This document shows, one piece after another, positions 47,657-56,566 of a stretch of DNA of 64,000 nt. The notes below the pieces were generated by a model, which was given only the letters and a program-made list of their open reading frames with translations, had not been told where the DNA came from and searched no databases. The position numbers and the translations under genes are program-made. Numbering within the stretch: the first letter of the stretch is position 1; the number at the start of each line of letters is the position of its first letter. The stretch comes from Saccharopolyspora gloriosae (lineage in GTDB: Bacteria > Actinomycetota > Actinomycetes > Mycobacteriales > Pseudonocardiaceae): NCBI RefSeq assembly GCF_022828475.1, contig NZ_CP059557.1:1116001-1180000 (forward strand), read 5' to 3'.

Positions 47657-48445
47657 TCAGGCCCGCCTGCGGGCGAAGTAGCGGTCGCCGCTGCGCTGGA
47701 GTTCGAGGTCCTGGTCGAAGGTCTTCGACAGGTTGTCCTCGGTGAGCACGTCCGCCAGCAGGCCTTGCGCGACGGTGGCGCCCTCGCGCAGCAGCAGGGC
47801 GTGGGTGAATCCCGGCGGGATCTCCTCCACGTGGTGGGTGACGAGCACGGAGGCGGGTGCCTCCGGGTCGAGGGCCAGCGCGGACAGCCGCGCCACCAGG
47901 TCCTCGCGGCCGCCCAGGTCCAGGCCTGCCGCGGGCTCGTCGAGCAGCAGCAGCTCCGGGTCGGTCATCAGTGCGCGGGAGATCAGGGTGCGCTTGCGTT
48001 CGCCTTCGGACAGCGTCCCGAAGGCCCGGTCGGCGAGGTGCGCCATCCCGAGCAGGCCGAGCAGTTCGGTGGCCCGGTCGGTGTCCATCTCGTCGTACTC
48101 TTCGCGCCACCGGCCGAGGACCGAGTAGCCGGCGCTGACGACGACGTCGCGGACCAGCTCGTCGCCGGGCACGCGGGCGCCTAGTGCCGCCGAGGACAGG
48201 CCGATTCGCGGGCGCAGCTCGAACACGTTGGTGCGGCCCATGCGTTCGCCGAGCACGTCGACGGTGCCGTCCGACGGGTGCAGTTCGGCGCCCGCGAGCT
48301 TGAGCAGCGTCGTCTTGCCCGCGCCGTTCGGCCCCAGCACCACCCAGCGCTCGTCGAGTTCCACCGACCAGTTCACGTCGGACACCAGCGCGTTTCCACC
48401 CCGCCGGACTCCGACTCCGTCCATCCGGATGACCAGGTCGTCCAC
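47657..48445 (-). CDS. ABC transporter ATP-binding protein, stand-alone
   Basis: The protein has 262 residues. Walker A is VVLGPNGAGKTTLLKLAGAE, the signature is GTLSEGERKRTLISRALM, Walker B is ELLLLDEPAAGLDLGG and the switch His is in SVLVTHHVEEIPPGF. The last features, and the lack of any permease nearby, resemble the ModF-like or YlmA-type ATPases conserved in actinobacteria. GTG at 48445 with GGGAGG 7 bases upstream. The transported substrate, if any, is unknown. Confidence 0.9.
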   Translation of the reverse strand: MDDLVIRMDGVGVRRGGNALVSDVNWSVELDERWVVLGPNGAGKTTLLKLAGAELHPSDGTVDVLGERMGRTNVFELRPRIGLSSAALGARVPGDELVRDVVVSAGYSVLGRWREEYDEMDTDRATELLGLLGMAHLADRAFGTLSEGERKRTLISRALMTDPELLLLDEPAAGLDLGGREDLVARLSALALDPEAPASVLVTHHVEEIPPGFTHALLLREGATVAQGLLADVLTEDNLSKTFDQDLELQRSGDRYFARRRA

Positions 48446-48779
48446 GTCCACCTCCCAGCCGTTTCCGGCCGCTCTGCGCACGGTTCCGGCGCCGTTCGGA
48501 CCGCCTGGCGATCACCGGCCGGTCCCCTCCAGCACACATTCTTCCGGTCCCGCACCACGTGCTTGCGCCCGGGCTCGACCGAGCGCGCACGAACCTCCGC
48601 GAACCCCGCCGGTTCACCCGCACGAACGAGGACGCCGCCCAACGGACGACGCCCTCGCCACTGGTGTTGAACAGAGCCTGTGAAACCTGCCCGAGTGGCC
48701 GCAGCCCCCTCAACGCCGAAGCCCGTGCCTAGTGGCGAAGCCGTGCAGTCGGCGGCGAAGCCCGCGAAGGGCGGGCGAA
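48446..48779 (-). other. intergenic region upstream of the ABC ATPase gene
   Basis: About 330 bases between the ATPase start and family B copy 3. It reads through as several ORFs of Arg/Pro-rich composition but none has a plausible start or motif. I see nothing else in it. Confidence 0.4.
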
Positions 48780-48962
48780 GCCCCGCTTGCCTCGCGGCCG
48801 AAGGCCGTGCCTGTATGCGCGTCAGCGCATAGCCCACGTCGAAAAGCCGCTCACCGGCGGGTTCTCAGTTGGTCTCTCGCGAGGACAGCTTTTTCCCTCG
48901 TGGCGGAGCCACTTGGGAAAAAGATCCCGCAGCGAGAGACCAACTGAGGTTCCGCTACCCGA
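48780..48962. repeat. family B repeat, copy 3 (forward)
   Basis: The small hairpin is TATGCGC-GTCA-GCGCATA (48814-48831). Main stem arms are CAGTTGGTCTCTCGC (48866-48880) and GCGAGAGACCAACTG (48932-48946). It lies 31 bases beyond the stop of the rhodanese gene (minus strand). Confidence 0.94.
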
Positions 48963-48993
48963 CTCGCTAAGCAGACCGTTACTCAAAAGGGCC

Positions 48994-49440
48994 TCAACCG
49001 ACGGCAGCGTGGCCGCCTTCGATGACGGGGAGCCCCGCCGCACGCCAGGCGCGGAATCCGCCGATCAGGTCCGTGGCCCGGCCGAGGCCGAGTTCGCGGG
49101 CCTGCGCGGCGGCGAGGCTCGACGCGTAGCCCTCGTTGCAGACCAGGATCACGGGCTGGTCGACTCGCAGGCCGTCGAGCCGGTGCGGACTGGACGGGTC
49201 CAGCCGCCATTCGAGGACGATGCGTTCCACGGTCAGCGCGCCGGGGATCTCGCCTTCGGTGAGTCGGTTGGACTGCGGGCGGATGTCGATCAGCAGAGCC
49301 CCGTTGCGCTGGAGCTCCGCGGCCGTGCGCGGATCGACGCGGTCCAGTTCGCCGCGCGCGTCGGACAGCAGGTGGTCGATGCCGTACGGGCCGAAACCGG
49401 GGGCCTCGTCGGAGTGGGGGCGTTGGGTCGGCACGGTCAT
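48994..49440 (-). CDS. rhodanese-like sulfurtransferase
   Basis: The protein has 148 residues. It is a single rhodanese domain with DRVDPRTAAELQRNGALLID, IRPQSNRLTEGEIPGALTVE, the active-site Cys in VILVCNEGYASSLAAAQARE and the closing LIGGFRAWRAAGLPV. Its ATG overlaps the cysteine dioxygenase stop (TGATG), so the two are translated together. A role in handling sulfur released from cysteine breakdown is likely. Confidence 0.9.
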   Translation of the reverse strand: MTVPTQRPHSDEAPGFGPYGIDHLLSDARGELDRVDPRTAAELQRNGALLIDIRPQSNRLTEGEIPGALTVERIVLEWRLDPSSPHRLDGLRVDQPVILVCNEGYASSLAAAQARELGLGRATDLIGGFRAWRAAGLPVIEGGHAAVG

Positions 49441-50027
49441 CAGATGCTCCTGCGGACGGGGCCGGCGGGCTGCGGCGCGACGGGCGGCACGTCGGAGAGG
49501 TCCTTGTAGTGGCGGACCGGCAGCAGCGGCGGCGAGTAGGCGTGCACGCTGGCCGCGTTCACCGAGCTGGTGTTGCGGACTTGGTGCGCGCGGCCCGCGC
49601 CGAATCCGATCGACGAGCCCGTGCTGTGGCGCGCGTTGCGGATGGGTCCTGCCGGGTAGCGGTAGTCCTCCCTGACCTCGCCGAACAGCACCGCGAACGA
49701 ACCGGAGGCGCCGCCGTGGTCGTGCGGCTGGGTGCCTTGGCCGGGCGCCCAGGACAGCAGCCACAGCTCGACGCCCGCGGTGAGGCCGAGGCGTGCCCAC
49801 CAGCGCTCCTCGTCGTGGACTTCGACGAGGTCCAGCAGTGATCCGGTGAGTTCGGTGATGGCCAGCGTGGTGAGGTCGCGCAGTTCCTTCGGCGTCCACA
49901 GGTCGTGGTCCGGGTGGATCGAGTCGCGCAGCAGCGGCGAGTCGATGCCGGGGTGCAGTTCGAAGGCGCCGAGCTCGGGGATCTCTTCGGTCGGGGTGTA
50001 CTGGGAGACGTGCGTCGGTGCGGACAT
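49440..50027 (-). CDS. cysteine dioxygenase family protein
   Basis: The protein has 195 residues with the cupin fold. It probably oxidises cysteine to cysteine sulfinate using Fe(II) and O2. Metal ligands are His102 and His104 in GTQPHDHGGASGSFAVLFGE and His148 in GFGAGRAHQVRNTSSV. SVHAYSPPLLPVRHY is the conserved end. ATG at 50027 with GGAACGGAAG upstream. The transcript probably starts upstream of a 23-residue leader peptide ending in Cys-His (50187-50258), which suggests control by cysteine supply. Confidence 0.9.
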   Translation of the reverse strand: MSAPTHVSQYTPTEEIPELGAFELHPGIDSPLLRDSIHPDHDLWTPKELRDLTTLAITELTGSLLDLVEVHDEERWWARLGLTAGVELWLLSWAPGQGTQPHDHGGASGSFAVLFGEVREDYRYPAGPIRNARHSTGSSIGFGAGRAHQVRNTSSVNAASVHAYSPPLLPVRHYKDLSDVPPVAPQPAGPVRRSI

Positions 50028-50186
50028 GAAGTGGCTTCCGTTCCTTGGTTCGTGAACTGAATCGGAACCGGGCCGATCGACGGCGTCCCGGCGCTGAACC
50101 GCGCGGCGTGCCGCAGGGCAGGCGGGGAGGTGCGGAATCGCGAAATGCCATGCCGTCGACCCGGTCAGGGTCACGGGGAATTGCGT

Positions 50187-50258
50187 TCAGTGACAGGCCG
50201 AAGTGACGACCAGGAACAGGTCGATCACGCGATCACGAGTCAGCAACGAATCCGGCAC
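50187..50258 (-). CDS. probable Cys-type leader peptide
   Basis: A 23-residue ORF has a GTG at 50258, with CAGGAT 7 bases upstream (leaderless start). Its sequence is MPDSLLTRDRVIDLFLVVTS followed by ACH and a stop. This follows the pattern of actinobacterial 'putative leader peptides' (R-x-V-D-L-x-x-V-x-S-x-x-C near the end) found before sulfur-assimilation and cysteine genes. It lies 160 bases before the dioxygenase start. Stalling at the terminal Cys codon could control downstream expression (inference). Confidence 0.6.
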   Translation of the reverse strand: MPDSLLTRDRVIDLFLVVTSACH

Positions 50259-50620
50259 GGATCGGATCCTGGCATGCCCGGCGGGTTCACGGCCAGTGTT
50301 CGACCGCCGCGTCCCGCGATGTGGGCGACGGTGGGGCTGATGTGGCGGAAGGGTTCCTCGTTCGCGCAGTGGCGGCGGAAAACGAGCTGCTCACCGGCGC
50401 GGATCACTGTGTCGGGTGGCGTCCTGGGGAGTCGCGGCGCTGGTCGAGGTGGCCGGTGGCAGGAAGGTTCCCTTGCTCGCCGGACCACGGTGCAAGATCG
50501 GATCGAACTCCGCGAGGAACGTTCCTCGATCATGGTGAGCGGCGATGCCGGGCCGGCCCCAGGCTCCGAACGGTGCGCGATGTTCCGCTGTTCACCGACG
50601 AATCCGATCACGGAACGTGA
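50259..50620. other. divergent-side intergenic region with a family A half-element
   Basis: About 360 bases upstream of the leader peptide and downstream of the metallopeptidase stop. It holds one family A single arm (50455-50480, GTGGCAGGAAGGTTCCC then TTGCTCGC). Nothing else is recognised. Confidence 0.5.
50455..50480. repeat. family A half-element
   Basis: A single right arm with one change (CCTTGCTCGC for CCTTCCTCGC). Confidence 0.85.
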
Positions 50621-51904
50621 TCATCCGCAGTGGTCGGGTCCCTGCAGCAGTCCGGTGCGGAACGCGGCGACCCGCTCCCCGCCGGTGATGGTCCGGCCGC
50701 CGTCGGCGTCGCGGGAAACGCTGTCGCTGACCAGCAGGGATTCGATCGCTTCGTCCAGGTCGCCAGCCGAGAGATCGGGTTCCGTGGCGGTGTAGGCCCC
50801 GGTGCGGCAGCTGATCTCCGCACCCGCCGCGGCGCCGGTGACGGGCCGCCCGAGCGCGGTGAGCGCGGCGAGCGCGTGCCGGGCGGCGAGCAGGGTCGCC
50901 GTCGCCTGATCGCCGACATCGCGGTGCAGCTCCTCGAGCCGCACCGGATCGAAGCCGATCAGGTCGCGCTCGGCGCAGTACCCGACGGGATCGGCGGGGC
51001 ACTCGCGCGCGGCGCGCACCGCAGGCGGTGTCCAGGAGCGGCCGGCGGCGGTGACCTGCTCGCCGAAGAACTCCGCCGCGGCGGCGCCGGTCCGCGTGAT
51101 CGTCTCCTGCAGCGGTTCGTTGCCGCCGTCGGGTGCGCCGCTGGTGGGGGCACGTTCGGCGGGCAGGTCACCGCACCGCCCCGGCCCGTCTCGGTAGCCG
51201 TCCTGGAACGCGGTGATCCGGTCGAAGGAGGTGCCGTGCGCGTCGCCCGAGGACGCGTCGGTGCCGATGGGGTCGCGGAACACGATCAGCGCGTGCAGCG
51301 CCCCGTCGAGCTGGTCCGGGGAGACGCGCAGGTGTTCGGTGCGTCCGTCGGCGGCGGCGCGCAAGAAGGAACCCGCGTAGCAGTCGGCGCCCGCTTCGAT
51401 GCGCGCCGCGTCGGTGCCGCCGCCGACGTCCACTCCGGACCGCTGCTGCACCGCGTGGCCGATCTCGTGGGCGAGCACGACGGCGACCGCCGCGTCGCCG
51501 TAGTGCTCCCGGAGCACGGGAAGCAGCGCCGCGCGGTCCCATGCGACGGCGTCGACGGCGGCGCAGTAGTAGGCATTGCCCTCCAGGTTCGCGACGCCGC
51601 CCGAACACGGCGGTGGCCGCCCGGTGCCCGCGGTGGTGTCCACGGAGAAGAAGCCGCCGTCGAGGTCGTGCCACGGCCTTCCGGCCACGGCGGGCAACGT
51701 CGCCGCCCAGTACGCCTGCACGTCGCTGACGACGGTCGCGGCCAGCCGGTCGATGCCGCCCCCGTCGGTGCCGTGCACGAATCCCGGATCGACCGTCGCG
51801 GGATCGGGGCGGGGCGGGGCCGGCGCAGGTTGCGAGCAGCCCGCGACCCCGAGAACGAGGGCCAGCAGGGCAGCGGAGAGGATCCTGATCCGCCGGGTGC
51901 GCAC
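50621..51904 (-). CDS. zinc metallopeptidase-like lipoprotein (neutral zinc metallopeptidase family)
   Basis: The protein has 427 residues. The signal peptide ends in LVLGVAGC (Cys23, lipid anchor). The zinc site is HEIGH at residues 146-150 in VVLAHEIGHAVQQRSGVD, and a third ligand is likely in RIEAGADCYAGSFLRA. It belongs to the YpfJ-like putative neutral zinc metallopeptidases. Second-half Cys residues suggest disulfides. GTG at 51904. A related gene lies at 56567 beyond glgP. The substrate is unknown. Confidence 0.87.
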   Translation of the reverse strand: MRTRRIRILSAALLALVLGVAGCSQPAPAPPRPDPATVDPGFVHGTDGGGIDRLAATVVSDVQAYWAATLPAVAGRPWHDLDGGFFSVDTTAGTGRPPPCSGGVANLEGNAYYCAAVDAVAWDRAALLPVLREHYGDAAVAVVLAHEIGHAVQQRSGVDVGGGTDAARIEAGADCYAGSFLRAAADGRTEHLRVSPDQLDGALHALIVFRDPIGTDASSGDAHGTSFDRITAFQDGYRDGPGRCGDLPAERAPTSGAPDGGNEPLQETITRTGAAAAEFFGEQVTAAGRSWTPPAVRAARECPADPVGYCAERDLIGFDPVRLEELHRDVGDQATATLLAARHALAALTALGRPVTGAAAGAEISCRTGAYTATEPDLSAGDLDEAIESLLVSDSVSRDADGGRTITGGERVAAFRTGLLQGPDHCG

Positions 51905-52186
51905 CCGGTCAGCTTCGCATCATCCGAACCCGTCTTCGAACACGGCCGGACACTTCCGCGGAACGAGTTCGAAGTCGGACTCGTTAGTTGATCACCTGGC
52001 TACGGATTCGTCATGCGGCTGCGAGACTGTCGGATACGCCTCGTCGGCCACGAGCCGCCGAACCCGCCGGGTCCGGTCGGCCGATCGCCGAGGACCGCGG
52101 CTGCTCACGTGAGACGCCGCACGGGTTCGCAGCCGGACATTCTGAATCAGAACATCAACATCGACCGCGAGATAGGGTCAGCCGCC

Positions 52187-54736
52187 GTGAGAGCCGTCCA
52201 CCGATTCACCGTTCGAGCACATCTGCCGGAGCCGTTGGCGGCGTTGGGAACGCTGGCGACGAACCTGCGCTGGACGTGGCACCCACCGACGCAGGACCTG
52301 TTCGCGGCGGTGGACCCGAAGGTGTGGTCGCGGGTGGGCGGCGACCCGTTGCGGCTGCTGGAAGAGGTGCCGGCGGAGCGGCTGCGCGGGCTCGCCCAGG
52401 ACGACGAGTTCCTGGCCCGCACGCGCGCCGTCGACGACGACCTGCGGCACTACCTGTCGGTGCCCCGCTGGTATCAACAGCGACAGGCGGAGGGCACGGC
52501 GCTGCCGTCCTCGGTGGCGTACTTCTCGATGGAGTTCGGGGTCAGCGAGGCGCTGCCGAACTACTCGGGAGGGCTGGGCGTGCTGGCCGGGGATCACCTG
52601 AAGTCGGCATCGGACCTGGGCGTGCCGCTGATCGGGGTGGGCCTGTTCTACCGCTCCGGCTACTTCCGGCAGGCGTTGTCCGAACAGGGCTGGCAGCAGG
52701 AGCACTACCCGGTGCAGGACCCGAAGGGGCTGCCGCTGGAGACGCTGACCGAACCCTCGGGCGAGCCGATCCTGGTGCGGGTGGCGATGCCCGGGGATCG
52801 CGTGCTGCGCGCGCGGATCTGGAAGGCGCAGGTGGGCCGAGTTCCGCTGCTGCTGCTGGACACGGACCTGCCGGACAACGACGACGACTTGCGCGGCACC
52901 ACCGATCGGCTCTACGGCGGCGATTCGGACCACCGGATCCGGCAGGAGATCCTCGCGGGCGTGGGCGGCGTGCGGGCGGTGCGCGCCTACTGCGAACTCA
53001 CCGGCCACCCGGCGCCGGAGGTGTTCCACACCAACGAGGGGCATGCCGGTTTCCTCGGCCTGGAACGGGTCAGGGAACTGCACGGGGCGCCCGGCTTGAA
53101 CTTCGACGAGGCGGTCGCCGCGGTGCGCGCGGGAACGGTGTTCACCACGCACACGCCCGTTCCGGCGGGCATCGACCGGTTCCCGGTGGACTTGGTGCGG
53201 CACTACTTCGGCGACGGTTCCTCGCAGGCGCTGCTGCCCGGGGTGCCGACGGAGCGGGTGCTGGCGTTGGGCGCCGAGAGCAACGCGGGCATGTTCAACA
53301 TGGCGCACATGGGGTTGCGGCTGGCGCAGCGGGCGAACGGGGTGTCCGCGCTGCACGGCGGCGTGCTGCGCACCATGTTCCGCGGGCTGTGGCCCGGATT
53401 CGGGGTGGAGGAGGTGCCGATCGGTTCGGTCACCAACGGGGTGCACGGACCGACGTGGTCGGCGCGGGAACTCGGCAAGCTGCTCGGCGAGTCCGAAATG
53501 GACAGTGGTGCCGGGTTGCGCGGCATGGAACCGGTGAGCGACCCGTTGCTCTGGGAGCTGCGCAGTTCGCTGCGGCAACGGCTGGTCGACGAAGTGCGCC
53601 GCAGGCTCCGGCAGGCGTGGTTGCAACGCGGTGCCTCCGACCTGGAACTCGGTTGGTGCGATTCGGTTTTCGACCCGGACGTGCTCACCATCGGTTTCGC
53701 CCGCAGGGTGCCGACGTACAAGCGCCTCACGTTGATGCTGCGCGACACCGAACGGCTGCGGCGGCTGTTGCTGGACCCGGAACGGCCGGTGCAGCTGGTG
53801 GTGGCGGGCAAATCGCACCCGGCCGATGAGGGCGGCAAGGCGATGATCCAGCAGATCGCGCGGTTCGCCGATGACCCGGAAGTCCGCCACCGCATCGTCT
53901 TCCTGCCGGATTACGACATGTCCTTGGCGCGGTACCTCGTATCGGGCTGCGACGTGTGGCTGAACACTCCGGTTCGCCCGTTGGAGGCCTGCGGCACCTC
54001 GGGGATGAAGGCCGCGCTCAACGGCGCGCTGAACCTGTCGGTGCGCGACGGCTGGTGGGACGAGCTGTTCGACGGCGAGAACGGCTGGGCGATCCCGAAC
54101 GCCGACGGCGTCACCGACCAGAACCGCCGCGACGACCTGGAGGCCGCCGCGCTCTACGAGCTCATCTCCACCAGCGTCGCGCCCACGTTCTACGAGCGCA
54201 GCACCGACGGAGTGCCCGGCAAGTGGATGTCGATGGTGCGCCACACGCTGGCCACGCTGGGGCCGCGAGTGCAGTCCTCCCGCATGGTCCGCGAATACGT
54301 GGACCGCTACTACGGTCCGGCGGCGCGGTCCGTGAACGCCATGTCGGAGCACGACTTCCAGGGCGCGAAGGAGATCGCCGAGTACGGGGCGCGGCTCAGC
54401 GCGGCCTGGTCGTGGGTGCGGGTCGGCTCCACCCGGATGTCCGTGGACGACGGCGCGACGCCGCTGCTGGGCGGGCGGATCACGGTCAGCGCGGAAGTGG
54501 ACCTGGCGGGCCTCGAACCGTCCGATGTGGACGTGGAGGTGGTGGTGGGCCGTGTCGACGATGCCGACAAGCTGCATGAGTTCACGACCGAATCCATGCG
54601 TCCCGGCGAAGACGGCCACTACGAGGCGACGGTGACCCTGCCGCACGCCGGGCCGACCGGGTACACCGTCCGGGTGTTGCCGAAGCACCCCCTCCTATCC
54701 GGGCCGGCCGAACTAGGCAGAGTCGTTCTGGCTTGA
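52187..54736 (+). CDS. glgP: alpha-glucan (glycogen) phosphorylase
   Basis: The protein has 849 residues, the length of the actinobacterial GlgP type. It removes glucose-1-phosphate from glycogen or related glucans with pyridoxal phosphate. Clear features are SSVAYFSMEFGVSEALPNYS, GGLGVLAGDHLKSASDLGVP, EVFHTNEGHAGFLGLERV, TVFTTHTPVPAGIDRFP, RRVPTYKRLTLML and the PLP-Lys region LEACGTSGMKAALNGALNLS. The GTG at 52187 has TAGGGT 8 bases upstream. Mycobacterial neighbours glgB and glgE are not in this window. Confidence 0.95.
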   Translation: MRAVHRFTVRAHLPEPLAALGTLATNLRWTWHPPTQDLFAAVDPKVWSRVGGDPLRLLEEVPAERLRGLAQDDEFLARTRAVDDDLRHYLSVPRWYQQRQAEGTALPSSVAYFSMEFGVSEALPNYSGGLGVLAGDHLKSASDLGVPLIGVGLFYRSGYFRQALSEQGWQQEHYPVQDPKGLPLETLTEPSGEPILVRVAMPGDRVLRARIWKAQVGRVPLLLLDTDLPDNDDDLRGTTDRLYGGDSDHRIRQEILAGVGGVRAVRAYCELTGHPAPEVFHTNEGHAGFLGLERVRELHGAPGLNFDEAVAAVRAGTVFTTHTPVPAGIDRFPVDLVRHYFGDGSSQALLPGVPTERVLALGAESNAGMFNMAHMGLRLAQRANGVSALHGGVLRTMFRGLWPGFGVEEVPIGSVTNGVHGPTWSARELGKLLGESEMDSGAGLRGMEPVSDPLLWELRSSLRQRLVDEVRRRLRQAWLQRGASDLELGWCDSVFDPDVLTIGFARRVPTYKRLTLMLRDTERLRRLLLDPERPVQLVVAGKSHPADEGGKAMIQQIARFADDPEVRHRIVFLPDYDMSLARYLVSGCDVWLNTPVRPLEACGTSGMKAALNGALNLSVRDGWWDELFDGENGWAIPNADGVTDQNRRDDLEAAALYELISTSVAPTFYERSTDGVPGKWMSMVRHTLATLGPRVQSSRMVREYVDRYYGPAARSVNAMSEHDFQGAKEIAEYGARLSAAWSWVRVGSTRMSVDDGATPLLGGRITVSAEVDLAGLEPSDVDVEVVVGRVDDADKLHEFTTESMRPGEDGHYEATVTLPHAGPTGYTVRVLPKHPLLSGPAELGRVVLA

Positions 54737-54757
54737 GCGGGTCTTTTTGCTTGGGGG

Positions 54758-54965
54758 GTCGGGTGGCGGAACCTCAGTGAGCCTCTCGCTGCGGGATCTT
54801 TTTCCCAAGTGGCTCCGCCACGAGGGAAAAAGCTGTCCTCGCGAGAGACCAACTGAGAACCCGCGGGTGGTCGGCTTCTTGACGTGGGCTATGTGCTTCG
54901 CACATACAGGCACGGCCTTCGGCCGCGAGGCAGGCGTGGCTTCGCCCGCCCTTCGCGGGCTTGGC
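54758..54965. repeat. family B repeat, copy 4 (reverse, mismatched arms)
   Basis: The left arm is CAGTGAGCCTCTCGC (54775-54789) and the right arm is GCGAGAGACCAACTG (54841-54855). The arms belong to different subtypes and pair with three mismatches. The inner stem CTTTTTCCC-GGGAAAAAG and the small hairpin TATGTGC-TTC-GCACATA (54890-54906) are intact. It lies between convergent genes. The remainder to 55137 holds no gene. Confidence 0.92.
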
Positions 54966-55137
54966 CGCTAACTGCACGGCTTCGCCGTCTGTGCGGATTC
55001 GTTGGGGGCATGGCCTTTGGGCGTAAGGCAGGGGGTTCGGGAGGGCGGATTTTCCGGGGGGCACGGCAAGCATGCGGCGAAATCGGGAAGGTGTTGAAGC
55101 CCGGTGCTACGCGTCGAGCTGACGGGGGGCTGTGGGG

Positions 55138-56295
55138 TCATGCGACGGAGAGGCGTTCGCGGGTGTCGCGGACTCGGGGCCACCAGGGGGCTAGTTCTTC
55201 TGCTTTGGCCAGTGCTTCGCGGGCGGAGGCGTTGTCGTGGCGGGCCATGTGGGCTCGGGCGAGGGTGGCGTAGTCGTCGGCTTTGGACAGCGGGGAGGTG
55301 TTGTGGTCGGCGCCGATCGCGGCCAGGCGGGTCGCTTCGTCCGGGTCGTCCTCCAGTAGCGCCAGCAAGGCTTTGGTGCCGCTGAGCTGGTAGGCGGGGT
55401 AGCCGAGATTGACCGCGTCCTCCAGGGCCTTCCGCGCGATCGGCAGCACGTCCGCGGCGGGCAGTTGTCCCGCTTCGGCTGCGGAGAAACCCAAGCTGGC
55501 CAGTCCGGCGAGCGTGTAGGACATGTCGCGCTGGGCGAGGTCGGCGGCCGAGATGTGCCCGACGAGGGTCAGCACGGCTTGGGCGTATTCACCGCGCGCT
55601 TCGAGCATCGTGACCTTGCAGTTCATCGTGGCGTTCAGTTCGGGGTGCGCGGCGATGAGCCGGTCCGTCGCGGCTTGCGCCCGGTCCACGTCACCGGCGA
55701 GCAGCGCCTCGTGGGCTCGGGCGGCCAGCGGACCCGCGCGGAATTCGCTGCGCTGCGGTTCCCGCATCCGGGGGAGGCCGAACAGCAGCCAGCCCGTCGA
55801 GGTGCTCAGCGGGATCCGCCGCGGCCACAGCTTGTAGAGCATCAGCGGTGTCACGGCGAGCAGCACTCCGCGGCCGAACGGGCCTTCGGCGAGCCACCAG
55901 CTCGCCGCCACCGCCGCGATGCCCGCCAGCGCGGAGACGAGGCCCGCGAGCCAGCAGCGCAGGATCACGGGACTGCGCCACGGGCCGATTTCGGCGGCCA
56001 GTTCGAGCGGCAGCATCCGGATGGTGATGGTGGTGCGGCCGATCCGCCAGGACGCGATGCCGCGCAGCGACCCGAACACGATCTGCCGGATCCGCAATCC
56101 GAACATCGCCGCTCCGGCCAGCAAGCCCAACTTGGTGATCATCGGAAGCAGGATCACGCCGGCCAGCGCGCCCAGAGCTCCGAGCCGGAATCCGCCGAGC
56201 CCGTCGCCCGCGACGCCTTCGAAGGTGCCGATGGCAGCCAAGCCGACGATCGTCACCACGACCCACGGCCGCAGCCACTGACGCAATTTCCCCAT
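55138..56295 (-). CDS. membrane protein with C-terminal tetratricopeptide-like repeats
   Basis: The protein has 385 residues. Several membrane spans occupy residues 1-175 (WVVVTIVGLAAIGTFEGVAG; LGALGALAGVILLPMITKLG; WLAGLVSALAGIAAVAASWW). Then comes a soluble helical region with repeated A-x-x-A patterns (AHEALLAGDVDRAQAATDRL, ARAHMARHDNASAREALAKA) like TPR. ATG at 56295 with TAAGTT 8 bases upstream, leaderless. Function is unknown. TPR suggests that it scaffolds another protein. Confidence 0.82.
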   Translation of the reverse strand: MGKLRQWLRPWVVVTIVGLAAIGTFEGVAGDGLGGFRLGALGALAGVILLPMITKLGLLAGAAMFGLRIRQIVFGSLRGIASWRIGRTTITIRMLPLELAAEIGPWRSPVILRCWLAGLVSALAGIAAVAASWWLAEGPFGRGVLLAVTPLMLYKLWPRRIPLSTSTGWLLFGLPRMREPQRSEFRAGPLAARAHEALLAGDVDRAQAATDRLIAAHPELNATMNCKVTMLEARGEYAQAVLTLVGHISAADLAQRDMSYTLAGLASLGFSAAEAGQLPAADVLPIARKALEDAVNLGYPAYQLSGTKALLALLEDDPDEATRLAAIGADHNTSPLSKADDYATLARAHMARHDNASAREALAKAEELAPWWPRVRDTRERLSVA

Positions 56296-56566
56296 GATCA
56301 GGGAACTTACGTGAAAGCCCGTCGCCGCCACGGCACTTTGCGCTCTCGTCGAGAGCGCGATCACGGACGGGCCGGTCGCCGAACGCCCGCGGGATTCGCT
56401 GCGCGGCTTGAAAAAACCTGGTCAACGAGGCTGTGCGGCCCCCGCCCCGACGCGCGGAAAGCGAAGTGGCCCACCCGATAGGCTGACCCGCAGCGGTCGG
56501 CGGAGCGAGCTCGGGGGACCGGATCCGCCGCCCGGCCATCGGACTTCAGAACAGGACGGGAACTCT

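Noticed and set aside
52178-54688. 836-residue minus-strand ORF opposite glgP
   Set aside because: It is complementary to glgP codons and dominated by His, Arg, Gln and Val without domains.
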